Origin: JAWPMV01 sp039819665
GTDB taxonomy: Bacteria; Bacteroidota; Bacteroidia; J057
Reading direction: 5' to 3'
Assembly (NCBI GenBank): GCA_039819665.1
Contig: JBCBRM010000026.1
Coordinates: 1 to 64,000 of the forward strand
Length of the DNA: 64,000 nucleotides
Shown here: positions 23,911 to 32,414 of the stretch, piece by piece
Layout: each line of letters opens with the position of its first letter
Numbering within the stretch: the first letter of the stretch is position 1
Position numbers and translations under genes: made by a program
The notes under the pieces: generated by a model
Databases searched by the model: none
Seen by the model: the letters and a program-made list of their open reading frames with translations, nothing else
What the model was told of the DNA's origin: nothing

Positions 23911-25415
23911 TTTTTCAATTCTTTTTTCAGCTCACTCAAAGCGATTTTACAGCGATTTTCCAATCCATTCTGATAGAAGTAATCCTTAAATGTGAGGGCT
24001 TCTTTATACAAAACTTTAGCCTCGCTTGGCTGGGCTTGTTTGCGCCTTATTTCTCCAGAGTAAAAGGTAGCGTATGCCTGCAACCAACTCTGCTCGCTTT
24101 TGGCTTCTTTCCTACACTTCTCATAATAAGTCAGGGCTAATTTATTTTTTCCGTCCTGCTGATAAATTCTCCCGTACCGATAGTATAGTTCTGTCCGTTC
24201 TTCCAGGTTGAGCTGAGCAAAAGATGTTTGTTCTAATTCTGTGAGGAGTTCAAGTGCATTTAGCAGATAGCCCCCATCAAACAGATTTCTGACTCGAAAT
24301 AGACTCAACTGATAAGCACTGGGCTTTTTTTGTGAAAACTTTTCAGCCATAAATTTCGCATACTCGTCCTCGTCCAATCCTTGTTTTTTTCCATCTGCTA
24401 TGAGCTGAAAATACGTTCGCCCCTGTTCATACTTTCCTTCCAATGTATAGGACATAGCCAGCCTGAAATACGCATCACTTTTAAACACCTTACCTTCATA
24501 TCCTTTGAGGAAACGGGAGAAGTACATTTGAGACAAAGAATGTGTACCCTTATAATAGTAGGCTTTCCCCATTAAATAATCCCAATAAGGAATAAAGAAA
24601 ATATCTTTTCGGCTGTAATACCCTCTGCGATTCAAAGCCTCCAGAGCCTTTTTATTATTTTTTGTACTTAGGTAACCAGAAGCAAGGATAAAATCCATGA
24701 GAATGTTCCCCCCAATCTCTTTGCGTTTGGCCTCCAGACGTGCCAGAGATTTATGGGTTTCATTGAACATATTCTTTTCGACAAAATAGAGGATGAAAAG
24801 TGCTTCTTGCCTCAGGAAAGAACTTTCTCTGGCAGCAACTTCGAGTTGTATCCGCGCTTTTTGTATATCTCCTTTGTACCCCAGGGTATTTGAGATCCAT
24901 TGGTATTTTCGCGGAATTGCTCCAAGTAACGCATTGAAAAGGCCCCGAATCTTCATTTGCTCGATGTGGTCTCCATACTTATCTCGAGACTTGTCAATCA
25001 ATTTATGGCAATTTCTGGCATAACGAATGGCCTGAAAATAATTGTGATCGAGAAATGCGATCACCGCCCTTTTCCCATACAAATCTGATAAAAACACCTC
25101 TCGCATGGAATCAGCAGGGCTATTTTCTATTATATCTACCGCCTGATCAAAATAGTTATCCAAAGCTGAATAATATTCACTTTGCTGAGTACTGAAGTAT
25201 TTATAGATGAGGATATTACAAGCGTAATACGCCCTGAGTTTGGGGGCTTCCAATGAATGGATTTTTTCTTCAGCAGCAGATAGTCGAAATTCTTGTAAAT
25301 CCTTTTCGAGTTCTTTTAGGACCGTTTGGGAAAAAGTTGAGGAAAAGGGTAGGAGCATAGCCCAACATAGCGCTATGAGTAAGGCCGGTTTTTGTTTGTT
25401 TGGTGTTATGCTCAT
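23886..25415 (-). CDS. TPR-repeat exported protein, function unknown
   Basis: I start at the ATG giving MSITPNKQKPALLIALCWAM and a signal peptide ending near TFSQ. The longer frame begins inside a terminator hairpin and is rejected. The 509-residue product is almost wholly alpha-helical with divergent tetratricopeptide repeats (for example LYYRYGRIYQQDGKNKLALT and AYFRLAMSYTLEGKYEQGRT). It probably lies in the periplasm and mediates protein contacts. No enzyme domain is visible. It overlaps the Sir2 gene tail-to-tail by 25 bases. It is not linked to a kinase. Confidence 0.75.
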   Translation of the reverse strand: MSITPNKQKPALLIALCWAMLLPFSSTFSQTVLKELEKDLQEFRLSAAEEKIHSLEAPKLRAYYACNILIYKYFSTQQSEYYSALDNYFDQAVDIIENSPADSMREVFLSDLYGKRAVIAFLDHNYFQAIRYARNCHKLIDKSRDKYGDHIEQMKIRGLFNALLGAIPRKYQWISNTLGYKGDIQKARIQLEVAARESSFLRQEALFILYFVEKNMFNETHKSLARLEAKRKEIGGNILMDFILASGYLSTKNNKKALEALNRRGYYSRKDIFFIPYWDYLMGKAYYYKGTHSLSQMYFSRFLKGYEGKVFKSDAYFRLAMSYTLEGKYEQGRTYFQLIADGKKQGLDEDEYAKFMAEKFSQKKPSAYQLSLFRVRNLFDGGYLLNALELLTELEQTSFAQLNLEERTELYYRYGRIYQQDGKNKLALTYYEKCRKEAKSEQSWLQAYATFYSGEIRRKQAQPSEAKVLYKEALTFKDYFYQNGLENRCKIALSELKKELKNQASASNR

Positions 25416-25510
25416 GGGATAAAGTAAGGAAAAATAGCTTGGAGAATTTCTACTATTTTCGGCTATAATAAGACATCCGCGGGCCAATGAGATAGGAGAG
25501 GGGATATACA

Positions 25511-25544
25511 AAAAGGGCATGAACCAGTAAGTTCATGCCCTTTT
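25511..25544. terminator. intrinsic terminator after the zinc-ribbon gene
   Basis: A perfect 14-bp stem AAAAGGGCATGAAC/GTTCATGCCCTTTT with a 6-base loop. The A/T flanks give a T run on either strand; it lies 19 bases past the zinc-ribbon stop on the minus strand. Confidence 0.85.
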
Positions 25545-25562
25545 CCTGTTGACAGCCTGAAT

Positions 25563-26321
25563 TTAGGCTTTAACCATTCCTTCTTCCAATTCTGTAAAAA
25601 AGGACTCATCTACGAGGATACGTCCACAATTCTCACAGTGGATCAAGCGAGTTTTTTGTCTAAGCTCGATATGAACCTGAGGAGGGATGATAGAGAAACA
25701 TCCACCACAAGCATCACGATCTGTACTTACAACTGCCAATCCATTTCTCATATTCATGCGAATCTTGCGATAACCATTAAGGATACGATCTTCTACTTCA
25801 TTTTCTGCAGTTTCAATCTCCTCCAGTAATTTTTTCTCCTCTACTTTGGTATCCTCCTTAATCACCTCTAATTCCTTTTTCTTCTCATCCAGTTCTTCTT
25901 TTTTGGCCTGTACATCGCCTAAAGTCTTCTGCAACATTTCATCCTTCTGCTCAATCTGCTCTCCGAACTGACGCATTTTCTTCTCCGAAGTCAGGATTTC
26001 GAGGTTGGCATATTCGATCTCTTTTCTCAGCGCTTCATACTCACGGTTGTTCTTCACGTTCATCTGCTGAGATTCATATTTCTTGATCTGAGCGCCAAAC
26101 TCTTCGATCTTAACTTCCCTCGATTTGATATCATCTTTTAAACGGTTGATATCAGATTCAATTCTTTCCTGACGAGTCAGGAGGCCCTGGAGATCATCCT
26201 CGAGATCATTTACTTCCTCTGGAAGGCTCCCTCTGAGTCTATGGATTTCATCCAATTTTGAATCTAAGAGCTGAAGTTTGGAAATGGCTTTAAGTCTTTT
26301 TGCAACAGGGTTATTGCTCAT
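25563..26321 (-). CDS. C4-type zinc ribbon protein with coiled coil (COG1579-like)
   Basis: The 252-residue protein has a long antiparallel coiled coil (about residues 10-180, starting KRLKAISKLQLLDSKLDEIH). The C-terminal zinc ribbon has two Cys pairs, DACGGC and HCENCGRI, about 20 residues apart. This is the typical layout of the bacterial zf-RING_7/COG1579 family. Members are cytoplasmic and implicated in nucleic-acid or ribosome-related roles, but the precise function is unsettled. It is followed downstream by a terminator and preceded by nif3, with which it is probably co-transcribed, a pairing frequent in Bacteroidota. Confidence 0.88.
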   Translation of the reverse strand: MSNNPVAKRLKAISKLQLLDSKLDEIHRLRGSLPEEVNDLEDDLQGLLTRQERIESDINRLKDDIKSREVKIEEFGAQIKKYESQQMNVKNNREYEALRKEIEYANLEILTSEKKMRQFGEQIEQKDEMLQKTLGDVQAKKEELDEKKKELEVIKEDTKVEEKKLLEEIETAENEVEDRILNGYRKIRMNMRNGLAVVSTDRDACGGCFSIIPPQVHIELRQKTRLIHCENCGRILVDESFFTELEEGMVKA

Positions 26322-26407
26322 ATTCTGTTTGCTTTATTCTATGTTAATCCTTCCTGATATACAATTTTGGTGGCTTTCCTGTAAAAGGAGCCGGGGTCTA
26401 TGAACCG

Positions 26408-27208
26408 TTATGAAAAATAGTTGACCGGGTTGGTACTTACTTCTGATAAACGGATCGCAAAGTTAATAAATTTTTGCGATAAAAATTCATGTATTAATTG
26501 AGAGGTAAACTGCTCAGACTCATAGTGTCCAATATCCATGAGTAGGAGCTCCTCTTCATTATCAAAAAACTTGTGATAGGTGATATCTGCTGTAACAAAA
26601 GCATCTGCGCCTTTCTTAATGGCCTCTTTCGTCAAAAAGCTTCCTGAACCTCCACAAACTGCCACGCGTTTGATGAATTCTTTATTGCCAGGAGCATATC
26701 GAATTCCGCCAGCATGGAAACTTTCTTTCACCAAAGAAAGAAATTCATCCAGCTTCTTCGCCGATTCCAGATTACCTATCATACCGGAACCAACCTTCTC
26801 CTCTTTATGTAAAATTCCCTTTTTCTCACTTAGAAATTCTACCTCCTTCAATCCTAAAGTATCAGCAATTCGTCGATTGACACCTGTGCGGATATTATCG
26901 AGATTGGTATGGATGGCATAAAGGCCGATATCATTCTTCACTGCAGAAATAATGGTCCTACTCACATAATCCTCTCCATTGAGTCGTTTTCTCCCACTAA
27001 ACCAGATCGGATGGTGGGCAACGATCATATTTATTCCTTTTGCTATGGCCTCTTCCACAACAGCTTCTGTCATGTCGAGGTTGATCAATACGCCTGAAGC
27101 TTCCTGATCGGGATTTCCCACCAGTAATCCTACATTATCATAGGATTCTGCGATAGGAGCGGGGGCCCAATCTTCCAATACAGTTGCTATTTCTCTAAAG
27201 CTAGGCAA
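26408..27208 (-). CDS. Nif3-like dinuclear metal center protein
   Basis: The 266-residue protein starts with TTG: the family opening (IATVLEDWAPAPIAESYDNVGLLVG) begins nine codons in and no ATG precedes it. Metal-binding signatures are VAHHPIWFSGRKRL, YAIHTNLDNI, and the C-terminal DIGHYESE. Nif3/YbgI proteins form hexameric rings with two metals and are related to GTP cyclohydrolase-like folds; the substrate is unresolved. The ~100-residue PII-like insert found in many Bacteroidota homologues is absent, so this is the short form. It lies between infB and the zinc-ribbon gene on one strand. Confidence 0.9.
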   Translation of the reverse strand: MPSFREIATVLEDWAPAPIAESYDNVGLLVGNPDQEASGVLINLDMTEAVVEEAIAKGINMIVAHHPIWFSGRKRLNGEDYVSRTIISAVKNDIGLYAIHTNLDNIRTGVNRRIADTLGLKEVEFLSEKKGILHKEEKVGSGMIGNLESAKKLDEFLSLVKESFHAGGIRYAPGNKEFIKRVAVCGGSGSFLTKEAIKKGADAFVTADITYHKFFDNEEELLLMDIGHYESEQFTSQLIHEFLSQKFINFAIRLSEVSTNPVNYFS

Positions 27209-27225
27209 TAGAATGATATAATTTT

Positions 27226-27262
27226 CCAGATGCCTCTAAATGAGGCATCTGGATATTTTTTC
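27226..27262 (+). terminator. hairpin between infB and nif3
   Basis: The perfect 11-bp stem CCAGATGCCTC/GAGGCATCTGG with loop TAAAT is followed by ATATTTTTTC only on the plus strand. In the direction of infB and nif3 (minus) it lacks a T run. It may therefore act as a processing or pausing structure there, or stop antisense transcription. Confidence 0.55.
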
Positions 27263-27270
27263 TGAATGAT

Positions 27271-30222
27271 CTAGAGTTTACGGCGAATCTCATTGACGTG
27301 GTAGCACTCCAGTACATCACCCACTTTGATATCATTGTAGTTTTCTACCATGAAACCAAATTCCTGACCACTTACAACTTCTTTCACATCATCTTTGAAG
27401 CGCTTGAGTGAGGAAAGCTTGGAGTCATAGATCACCACACTATCACGAATGATACGTATCGGCTCATCTCTCTTAATCTTTCCACTCATACATTGTGATC
27501 CAGCTACATTACCTACTTTGGTAACTTTGAAGACTTCTTTCACTTCTGCTGTACCGACGATCTCTTCCTTGATTTCTGGTGAAAGTAGTCCTTCCAATGC
27601 ATCTTTGATGTCATTGATGGCATCGTAAATAACGCTGTACATGCGGATATCTACTTCTTCTCTTTCTGCCAGAGCTCTTGCAAGAGAGTTAGGTCTAACG
27701 TTGAAGGCGAGTATAATTGCATCAGAAGCAATCGCCAGGTTTACATCAGCCTCACTGATGGCACCAACTCCTTTCCAGATGATGTTTACTTCTACCTCAT
27801 CATTGGATAGTTTCAATAATGACCCCGAGAGTGCTTCTACAGAACCGTCCACATCACCACGGATTATGATGTTGAGTTCTTTGAAGTTACCGATAGCGCG
27901 ACGACGTCCAATCTCTTCAAGCGTAATACGCTTGGTTTGACGGAACTGCTGCTCGCGATATAACTCAGAACGTTTTTGTGCAATACTTTTGGCTTTACCG
28001 TCTTCGTCAAAGATGTAGAACTTATCACCTGCCTGAGGATGCCCACCCAATCCCAGCATTTGCACGGGTACAGATGGTCCTGCAGTTTTTACTCTTTGTC
28101 CATTCTGATCGATTAGGGCCCTTACTTTTCCATAGTGGATACCGGCAACCATTTCGTCGCCCACTTTCAAGGTACCTGTTTGAACCAAAACGGTAGCCAC
28201 ATTACCTCGTCCTTTATCCACTCGCGCCTCAATAACGGTTCCTACAGCAGATCTGTCAGGATTAGCTTTAAGTTCGAGAAGTTCAGATTCAAGAATCACT
28301 TTCTCCAACAAGTCTACAACTCCGTCTCCTTTCAATGCGGAGATATCCTGAGACTGGTATTTTCCTCCCCAATCCTCAACGAGGTAGTTCATCTCAGCCA
28401 ATTGGCCTTTGATTCTTTCAGGATCGGCACCGGGGCGGTCTATTTTGTTGATTGCAAATACGATAGGTACACCTGCTGCTTCAGCATGGTTGATGGCCTC
28501 CTTGGTTTGTGGCATCACTGAGTCATCCGCTGCTACAACAATGATAACTACATCGGTAGCTTTGGCACCCCTTGCACGCATCGCGGTAAAAGCTTCGTGA
28601 CCCGGTGTATCCAGAAAGGTTACAGTTTCGCCACTTTCCAGCGATACCTGATATGCACCTATGTGCTGGGTGATCCCCCCTGCTTCCTGAGAAGTAACAT
28701 TGGTTTTTCTCAAGTGGTCAAGTAGGGTTGTTTTACCATGGTCAACGTGCCCCATAACTGTAATGATGGGTGAACGAGATTGAAGCATGGCCGGATCATC
28801 TTCCTCTTCCTCCAGTTCGAGCTCGGTTTCCTTGGCATCGATGAAGTTGATTTCAAATCCGTATTCTTCCCCTATCAGGGTCAATACTTCTGCATCCAGT
28901 CGCTGGTTGATTGAAACCATGATTCCCAATTGGAAACATTTGGTAATAATCTCATTGACCGGTACATCTATCAGGTTGGCAAACTCATTTGCTGTAATGA
29001 ACTCGGTTACATCAATGATGCGTTCACCTTCCTCCTGCTCTGCGAGTTCCTGTGCACGTCTTTCGGCATCGGCATCCCTTTTCGCCCTACGTAAACGCTG
29101 ACGGCTTCTCGAGGCTCCTCTTCCCATTTGAGAGAAGGTGTTTCGGATAGATTTGTCCACCTCCTTCTGAGTTGGCTTTTCTTTTCCACCTGAACCACCG
29201 CGACCTCCGCCTCCGGATCCTCCTTTTTTGCCTACATCTTCTTTAACGGCAGATTTGCGCTTTCTTTTCCTCCTTCTTCTTCTCTTTTTAGAACCGTCTC
29301 CTCCTTCTTCATCAGAGCTTTTCCCTTCAGAAGATTTTTTCTCTTCTTGTGCGGGTTTGCTCTTCTCTTTCTTAGGCTTATCACCTGGAAGTTCAATCTT
29401 ACCTTTGATCGTAAGCCCAGATAATTGCGGCATATTATCTCCAGCCCTGATTACGGTTTCCTGAACTTCTGGAGTTGGTTCTTCTTCCTTTACAGGTTCT
29501 TTTTTAGCTACAGGTTCTTCTCTTTTGGGGGGAGCTTTTTTCTCTACCTTAGGTTCTACCTTTGGTTTCTCTTTAGCAATTGGTTTTTGCTTCGGTTCAG
29601 AAGTACTGACCTTTTCGGCTTTCTTCCGGGTTCTTTTCCCTTTAGGTCCCAATGTATCGAGGTCAATTTTATCGACCACTTTCAAGCCAATAGTGGGAGC
29701 CTCTTCTTTTGGAGTTTCAACTTTCGCTTCTGGTTCAGGGGCCTTCGTTTCAACTACAGGGGTTTCAACAACTACCTCTTCCACAACAGGCGGAGTTTCC
29801 ACTTTAGTTTCCACTACAGCTTCTACTTTCGTTTCGACCTCAACCTTTGGTTCCTCAGTTTTGGGTTCTGTAGATTGACCTCTTCTGCTCCGAGTTTGAA
29901 TTGTGTTTCTTAGGTCATCCGCTGACAAGGGATCCGGAGCCTTTTCTTCAACCACAGGGGTTTTTTCCGGTTCGGGCGGTGTTTGGTTGCTACGGACCTC
30001 TTCTTTGCGTTTCTCAGAGAGCTGCTCAGCTTTCTCTTTCATGAGTTTTTCTGAAGCAAACTCTTTGAGCAGGATATCATAGTGCTCAGAATCTAACTTA
30101 GCGTTAGGGGAATTATCGATCTCATGACCGTTTTCACTTAGGTGATCAACGATCAGGTTAGTCGAGACATTCAGTTCCTTTGCGACTTTAAATAACCTGT
30201 ACTTTTTTGTCTGTCCTGCCAT
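27271..30222 (-). CDS. infB: translation initiation factor IF-2
   Basis: The 983-residue protein starts AGQTKKYRLFKVAKELNVST (IF2N domain). A long low-complexity linker rich in Lys, Glu, Val and Pro follows, with a Lys/Arg and Gly-rich stretch (about 75-375), then a second IF2N-like domain. The G domain has GHVDHGKTTLLDHL (about 490), ITQHIGAYQV, DTPGHEAFTAMR and NKIDRPGADPERI. IF-2 domains II-IV end in IKVGDVLECYHVNEI. It delivers initiator tRNA to the ribosome. It lies downstream of nusA, but an intervening terminator-like hairpin and its own -7 box suggest partly independent expression. Confidence 0.98.
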   Translation of the reverse strand: MAGQTKKYRLFKVAKELNVSTNLIVDHLSENGHEIDNSPNAKLDSEHYDILLKEFASEKLMKEKAEQLSEKRKEEVRSNQTPPEPEKTPVVEEKAPDPLSADDLRNTIQTRSRRGQSTEPKTEEPKVEVETKVEAVVETKVETPPVVEEVVVETPVVETKAPEPEAKVETPKEEAPTIGLKVVDKIDLDTLGPKGKRTRKKAEKVSTSEPKQKPIAKEKPKVEPKVEKKAPPKREEPVAKKEPVKEEEPTPEVQETVIRAGDNMPQLSGLTIKGKIELPGDKPKKEKSKPAQEEKKSSEGKSSDEEGGDGSKKRRRRRKRKRKSAVKEDVGKKGGSGGGGRGGSGGKEKPTQKEVDKSIRNTFSQMGRGASRSRQRLRRAKRDADAERRAQELAEQEEGERIIDVTEFITANEFANLIDVPVNEIITKCFQLGIMVSINQRLDAEVLTLIGEEYGFEINFIDAKETELELEEEEDDPAMLQSRSPIITVMGHVDHGKTTLLDHLRKTNVTSQEAGGITQHIGAYQVSLESGETVTFLDTPGHEAFTAMRARGAKATDVVIIVVAADDSVMPQTKEAINHAEAAGVPIVFAINKIDRPGADPERIKGQLAEMNYLVEDWGGKYQSQDISALKGDGVVDLLEKVILESELLELKANPDRSAVGTVIEARVDKGRGNVATVLVQTGTLKVGDEMVAGIHYGKVRALIDQNGQRVKTAGPSVPVQMLGLGGHPQAGDKFYIFDEDGKAKSIAQKRSELYREQQFRQTKRITLEEIGRRRAIGNFKELNIIIRGDVDGSVEALSGSLLKLSNDEVEVNIIWKGVGAISEADVNLAIASDAIILAFNVRPNSLARALAEREEVDIRMYSVIYDAINDIKDALEGLLSPEIKEEIVGTAEVKEVFKVTKVGNVAGSQCMSGKIKRDEPIRIIRDSVVIYDSKLSSLKRFKDDVKEVVSGQEFGFMVENYNDIKVGDVLECYHVNEIRRKL

Positions 30223-30281
30223 GCTTTATTTATATCCAGCTAAAAAATAAGCTAATGTGCTTATTCGCCTGAATTAAGGCT

Positions 30282-30289
30282 CAAATTTA
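30282..30289 (-). promoter_or_regulatory. -7 box TAAATTTG upstream of infB
   Basis: The minus strand reads TAAATTTG, a perfect TAnnTTTG. It lies 60 bases before the infB ATG and just after the nusA terminator-like hairpin. No TTTG is seen at the -33 distance. Confidence 0.45.
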
Positions 30290-30310
30290 CGATAAATCCA
30301 GAAAATAAGA

Positions 30311-30338
30311 ACTAGGGTAAGCCGAAACTTGCCCTAGT
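30311..30338 (-). terminator. terminator-like hairpin between nusA and infB
   Basis: The stem ACTAGGG/CCCTAGT with further inner AAG/CTT pairing is followed on the minus strand by TCTTATTTTC. The T run is interrupted, so read-through into infB is likely. Confidence 0.55.
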
Positions 30339-30422
30339 GGTACGTATATCTTTAGCGTAACAACGTACGGAAGACCGATGCTTTGTTAAGTTTATAACAT
30401 AGCAGGTTATATAGTCTGTTCC

Positions 30423-31697
30423 TTAACCATCATTACTACTATCATCATCGAATTCAGCTCTAAGTACTGAAAGTACTTGCTCAGCTGTTTCTTCCTCCAG
30501 GTTAGATCTTCGTACCAATTCATCCCTGGAAAGAGAAAGAACGCTTTTGGCTGTATCACAACCGATTCGCTTGATTTCATCAATTACCCACTGTTCGATC
30601 TCATCGTTGAATTCGTCGAGATCTACATCTTCTTCATCAGGATCAAGCTCCCTGTATACATCAATTTGGTAACCGGTCAATTTGCCTGCGAGTTTGATAT
30701 TGAGGCCATTTTTACCAATTGCCAATGAAATTTGATCTGGTTTCAAAAATACATGTGCTCCACTATCTTCCTCATTGATTTTAATGCTGGAGATTTTTGC
30801 GGGGCTCAATGCTCTCTGGATGTACAGCTGCTCATTGCTGGTGTAGCTGATTACATCTATATTTTCGTTGCGAAGCTCTCTAACAATACCGTGAATACGG
30901 CTACCTTTCATCCCTACACAAGCTCCTACCGGGTCGATGCGGTCATCGTAACTTTCCACTGCCACTTTCGCTCTCTCTCCCGGCTCACGTACAATCCCTC
31001 TAATATTGATCAAGCCATCGAAGATTTCTGGTACTTCCTGTTCGAATAACTTTTCAAGGAAAAGTTCAGAAGATCTAGAGATGATGATCCTTGGGTTGTT
31101 GTTTTTCATCGTTACCTCAAGAACAACTGCGCGGATGGTATCTCCTTTGCGAAAGCGGTCCTTGGGGATCTGCTCTGTACGAGGCAGGGTCAGCTCGTTT
31201 CCTTCATGAAGGATCAGGATTTCATTTCTCCAAACCTGATACACTTCTCCTACAATAATCGTCCCTACTAATTCTTCATATTGCTCTACAACTGAAGCTT
31301 TTTCCAGGTCGCGAATTTTCTGCGTCAGGGTTTGCTTTGCTGTTTGTACAATTTTTCTACCAAATGAGAAGAAATTGATTTCCTCTGCCAGGTCATCTCC
31401 CACTTCATAATCCTCATCAATTTGCAGCGCCTCACTTAACGGAATTTGCTGCGTTTCATCCTCCAACTCAAAATCCTCTACCACAACCCGCTCACGGAAT
31501 CCCTGAATATCTCCTTTATCAACATTTACAATGATCTCGAAATTTTCATCTGATCCATACTCTTTACGAATCATAGTTCTGAACACTTCTTCCAGAACCC
31601 CCATCAAGGTTGCCCGATCAATATTTTTGAATCGGGAAAACTCGGTAAACGCTTCTACCAAGTTAATTTTCGGATCTACTACTTTTCTTTTTGCCAT
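30423..31697 (-). CDS. nusA: transcription termination/antitermination protein NusA
   Basis: The 424-residue protein contains the NusA N-terminal domain (NLVEAFTEFSRFKNIDRATL) and an S1 domain (about 135-200, VGTIIVGEVYQVWRNEILIL). Two KH domains follow, with VGACVGMKGSRIHGIVREL and AIGKNGLNIKLAGKLTGYQI, then an acidic C-terminal region (DPDEEDVDLDEF) and a short helix-hairpin-helix-like segment. NusA binds RNA polymerase and RNA, modulating pausing, termination and antitermination. It is flanked by rimP (44 bases upstream) and infB, the universal operon order. The long acidic tail repeats of E. coli NusA are absent, as in other Bacteroidota. Confidence 0.98.
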   Translation of the reverse strand: MAKRKVVDPKINLVEAFTEFSRFKNIDRATLMGVLEEVFRTMIRKEYGSDENFEIIVNVDKGDIQGFRERVVVEDFELEDETQQIPLSEALQIDEDYEVGDDLAEEINFFSFGRKIVQTAKQTLTQKIRDLEKASVVEQYEELVGTIIVGEVYQVWRNEILILHEGNELTLPRTEQIPKDRFRKGDTIRAVVLEVTMKNNNPRIIISRSSELFLEKLFEQEVPEIFDGLINIRGIVREPGERAKVAVESYDDRIDPVGACVGMKGSRIHGIVRELRNENIDVISYTSNEQLYIQRALSPAKISSIKINEEDSGAHVFLKPDQISLAIGKNGLNIKLAGKLTGYQIDVYRELDPDEEDVDLDEFNDEIEQWVIDEIKRIGCDTAKSVLSLSRDELVRRSNLEEETAEQVLSVLRAEFDDDSSNDG

Positions 31698-31741
31698 TTT
31701 CGTCTAAGCTTTTGCCATAGTGCCGTACTTAAAATAACTGC

Positions 31742-32233
31742 TCAAATTATAATGACTTTTGCTTCTCGTATTTCTGTGAACAAAATGTCTCTGTTTTCCG
31801 GTTGTTCTGCTTTTTTCTTTTTGGAAGCTTTCTTCCCTCTCCTGTTTTTCTCTGGAAGAGGACCCAAAATGAGTTTCTCTTCGTCCATTTCTTTTAGTGT
31901 ACCCTTTTCAACTTCACCAGAACTCAAGGTAATCTTGAGTTGGCGACCCACATTTTTGGTATACTGTCGATGTAGCTTGAGGGGATAACCTACCCCTGGA
32001 GAGGAGACTTCCAAAAGATATTGTTGAGACAAAGATTCTTCTTCCTCCAGTTCTCTTCCAATATTCCGGCTGATTTTAGCACATTCTGCCAGACTTATAC
32101 CAGCATCTGTATCTACCTTTATATTGAGAACTCTTTGCTTACTTTTATTCAGCACTACATCTACCAAATAAGCTCCTGGGACACTGTATTCTACGATTTC
32201 CTGGATCTTATTGCGCAAGTCTTCTGTCAACAT
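31742..32233 (-). CDS. rimP: ribosome maturation factor RimP
   Basis: I chose the ATG (MLTEDLRNKIQEIVEYSVPG); a TTG three codons upstream lies in the T run of a terminator hairpin. The 163-residue protein has the N-terminal RimP fold (YLVDVVLNKSKQRVLNIKVD, then CAKISRNIGRELEEE), the signature LLEVSSPGVGYPLK, and a C-terminal Sm-like domain with GTLKEMDEEKLILG. A Lys-rich insert (RRGKKASKKKKAEQ) sits before the last strand. RimP is needed for 30S subunit maturation. It is the first gene of rimP-nusA-infB. A promoter and a leader terminator directly precede it. Confidence 0.95.
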   Translation of the reverse strand: MLTEDLRNKIQEIVEYSVPGAYLVDVVLNKSKQRVLNIKVDTDAGISLAECAKISRNIGRELEEEESLSQQYLLEVSSPGVGYPLKLHRQYTKNVGRQLKITLSSGEVEKGTLKEMDEEKLILGPLPEKNRRGKKASKKKKAEQPENRDILFTEIREAKVIII

Positions 32234-32240
32234 ATCTAGC

Positions 32241-32268
32241 AAAAAAATGAGGGAGTGAAACTCCCTCA
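32241..32268 (-). terminator. leader terminator (putative attenuator) of rimP-nusA-infB
   Basis: A perfect 9-bp stem TGAGGGAGT/ACTCCCTCA with a 3-base loop is followed on the minus strand by seven T. It sits between the promoter at 32294-32325 and the rimP ATG. The only gene upstream is divergent (MATE), so the sole transcript it can end is the operon leader. Confidence 0.75.
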
Positions 32269-32293
32269 GTCATTAAAGTCTCGCACGACGCTG

Positions 32294-32325
32294 CAAATGT
32301 AGGCAATTTTTTCTTCATTTTCAAA
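32294..32325 (-). promoter_or_regulatory. promoter of rimP-nusA(-infB)
   Basis: On the minus strand TTTG (32322-32325) is followed after 20 bases by TACATTTG (32294-32301), a perfect match to the Bacteroidetes vegetative promoter. The start of transcription would be near 32287, leaving a leader of about 55 bases that contains the 32241-32268 hairpin. Confidence 0.75.
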
Positions 32326-32414
32326 AATCTTAAGCTCTTAGGAAATTATTTAAGAGGAAGTGTTTGGGATTCACGTGAGAAGGAGTGTTATTTGCGCCTC
32401 ATCCCTGAAAGACC

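Noticed and set aside
25416..25520. Longer start of the TPR protein
   Set aside because: Begins in a terminator arm and puts extra residues before a clean signal peptide.
29425..29913. Long plus-strand ORF opposite the infB linker
   Set aside because: Shadow of the Lys/Glu/Val-rich low-complexity linker of IF-2; aromatic-rich text with no family.
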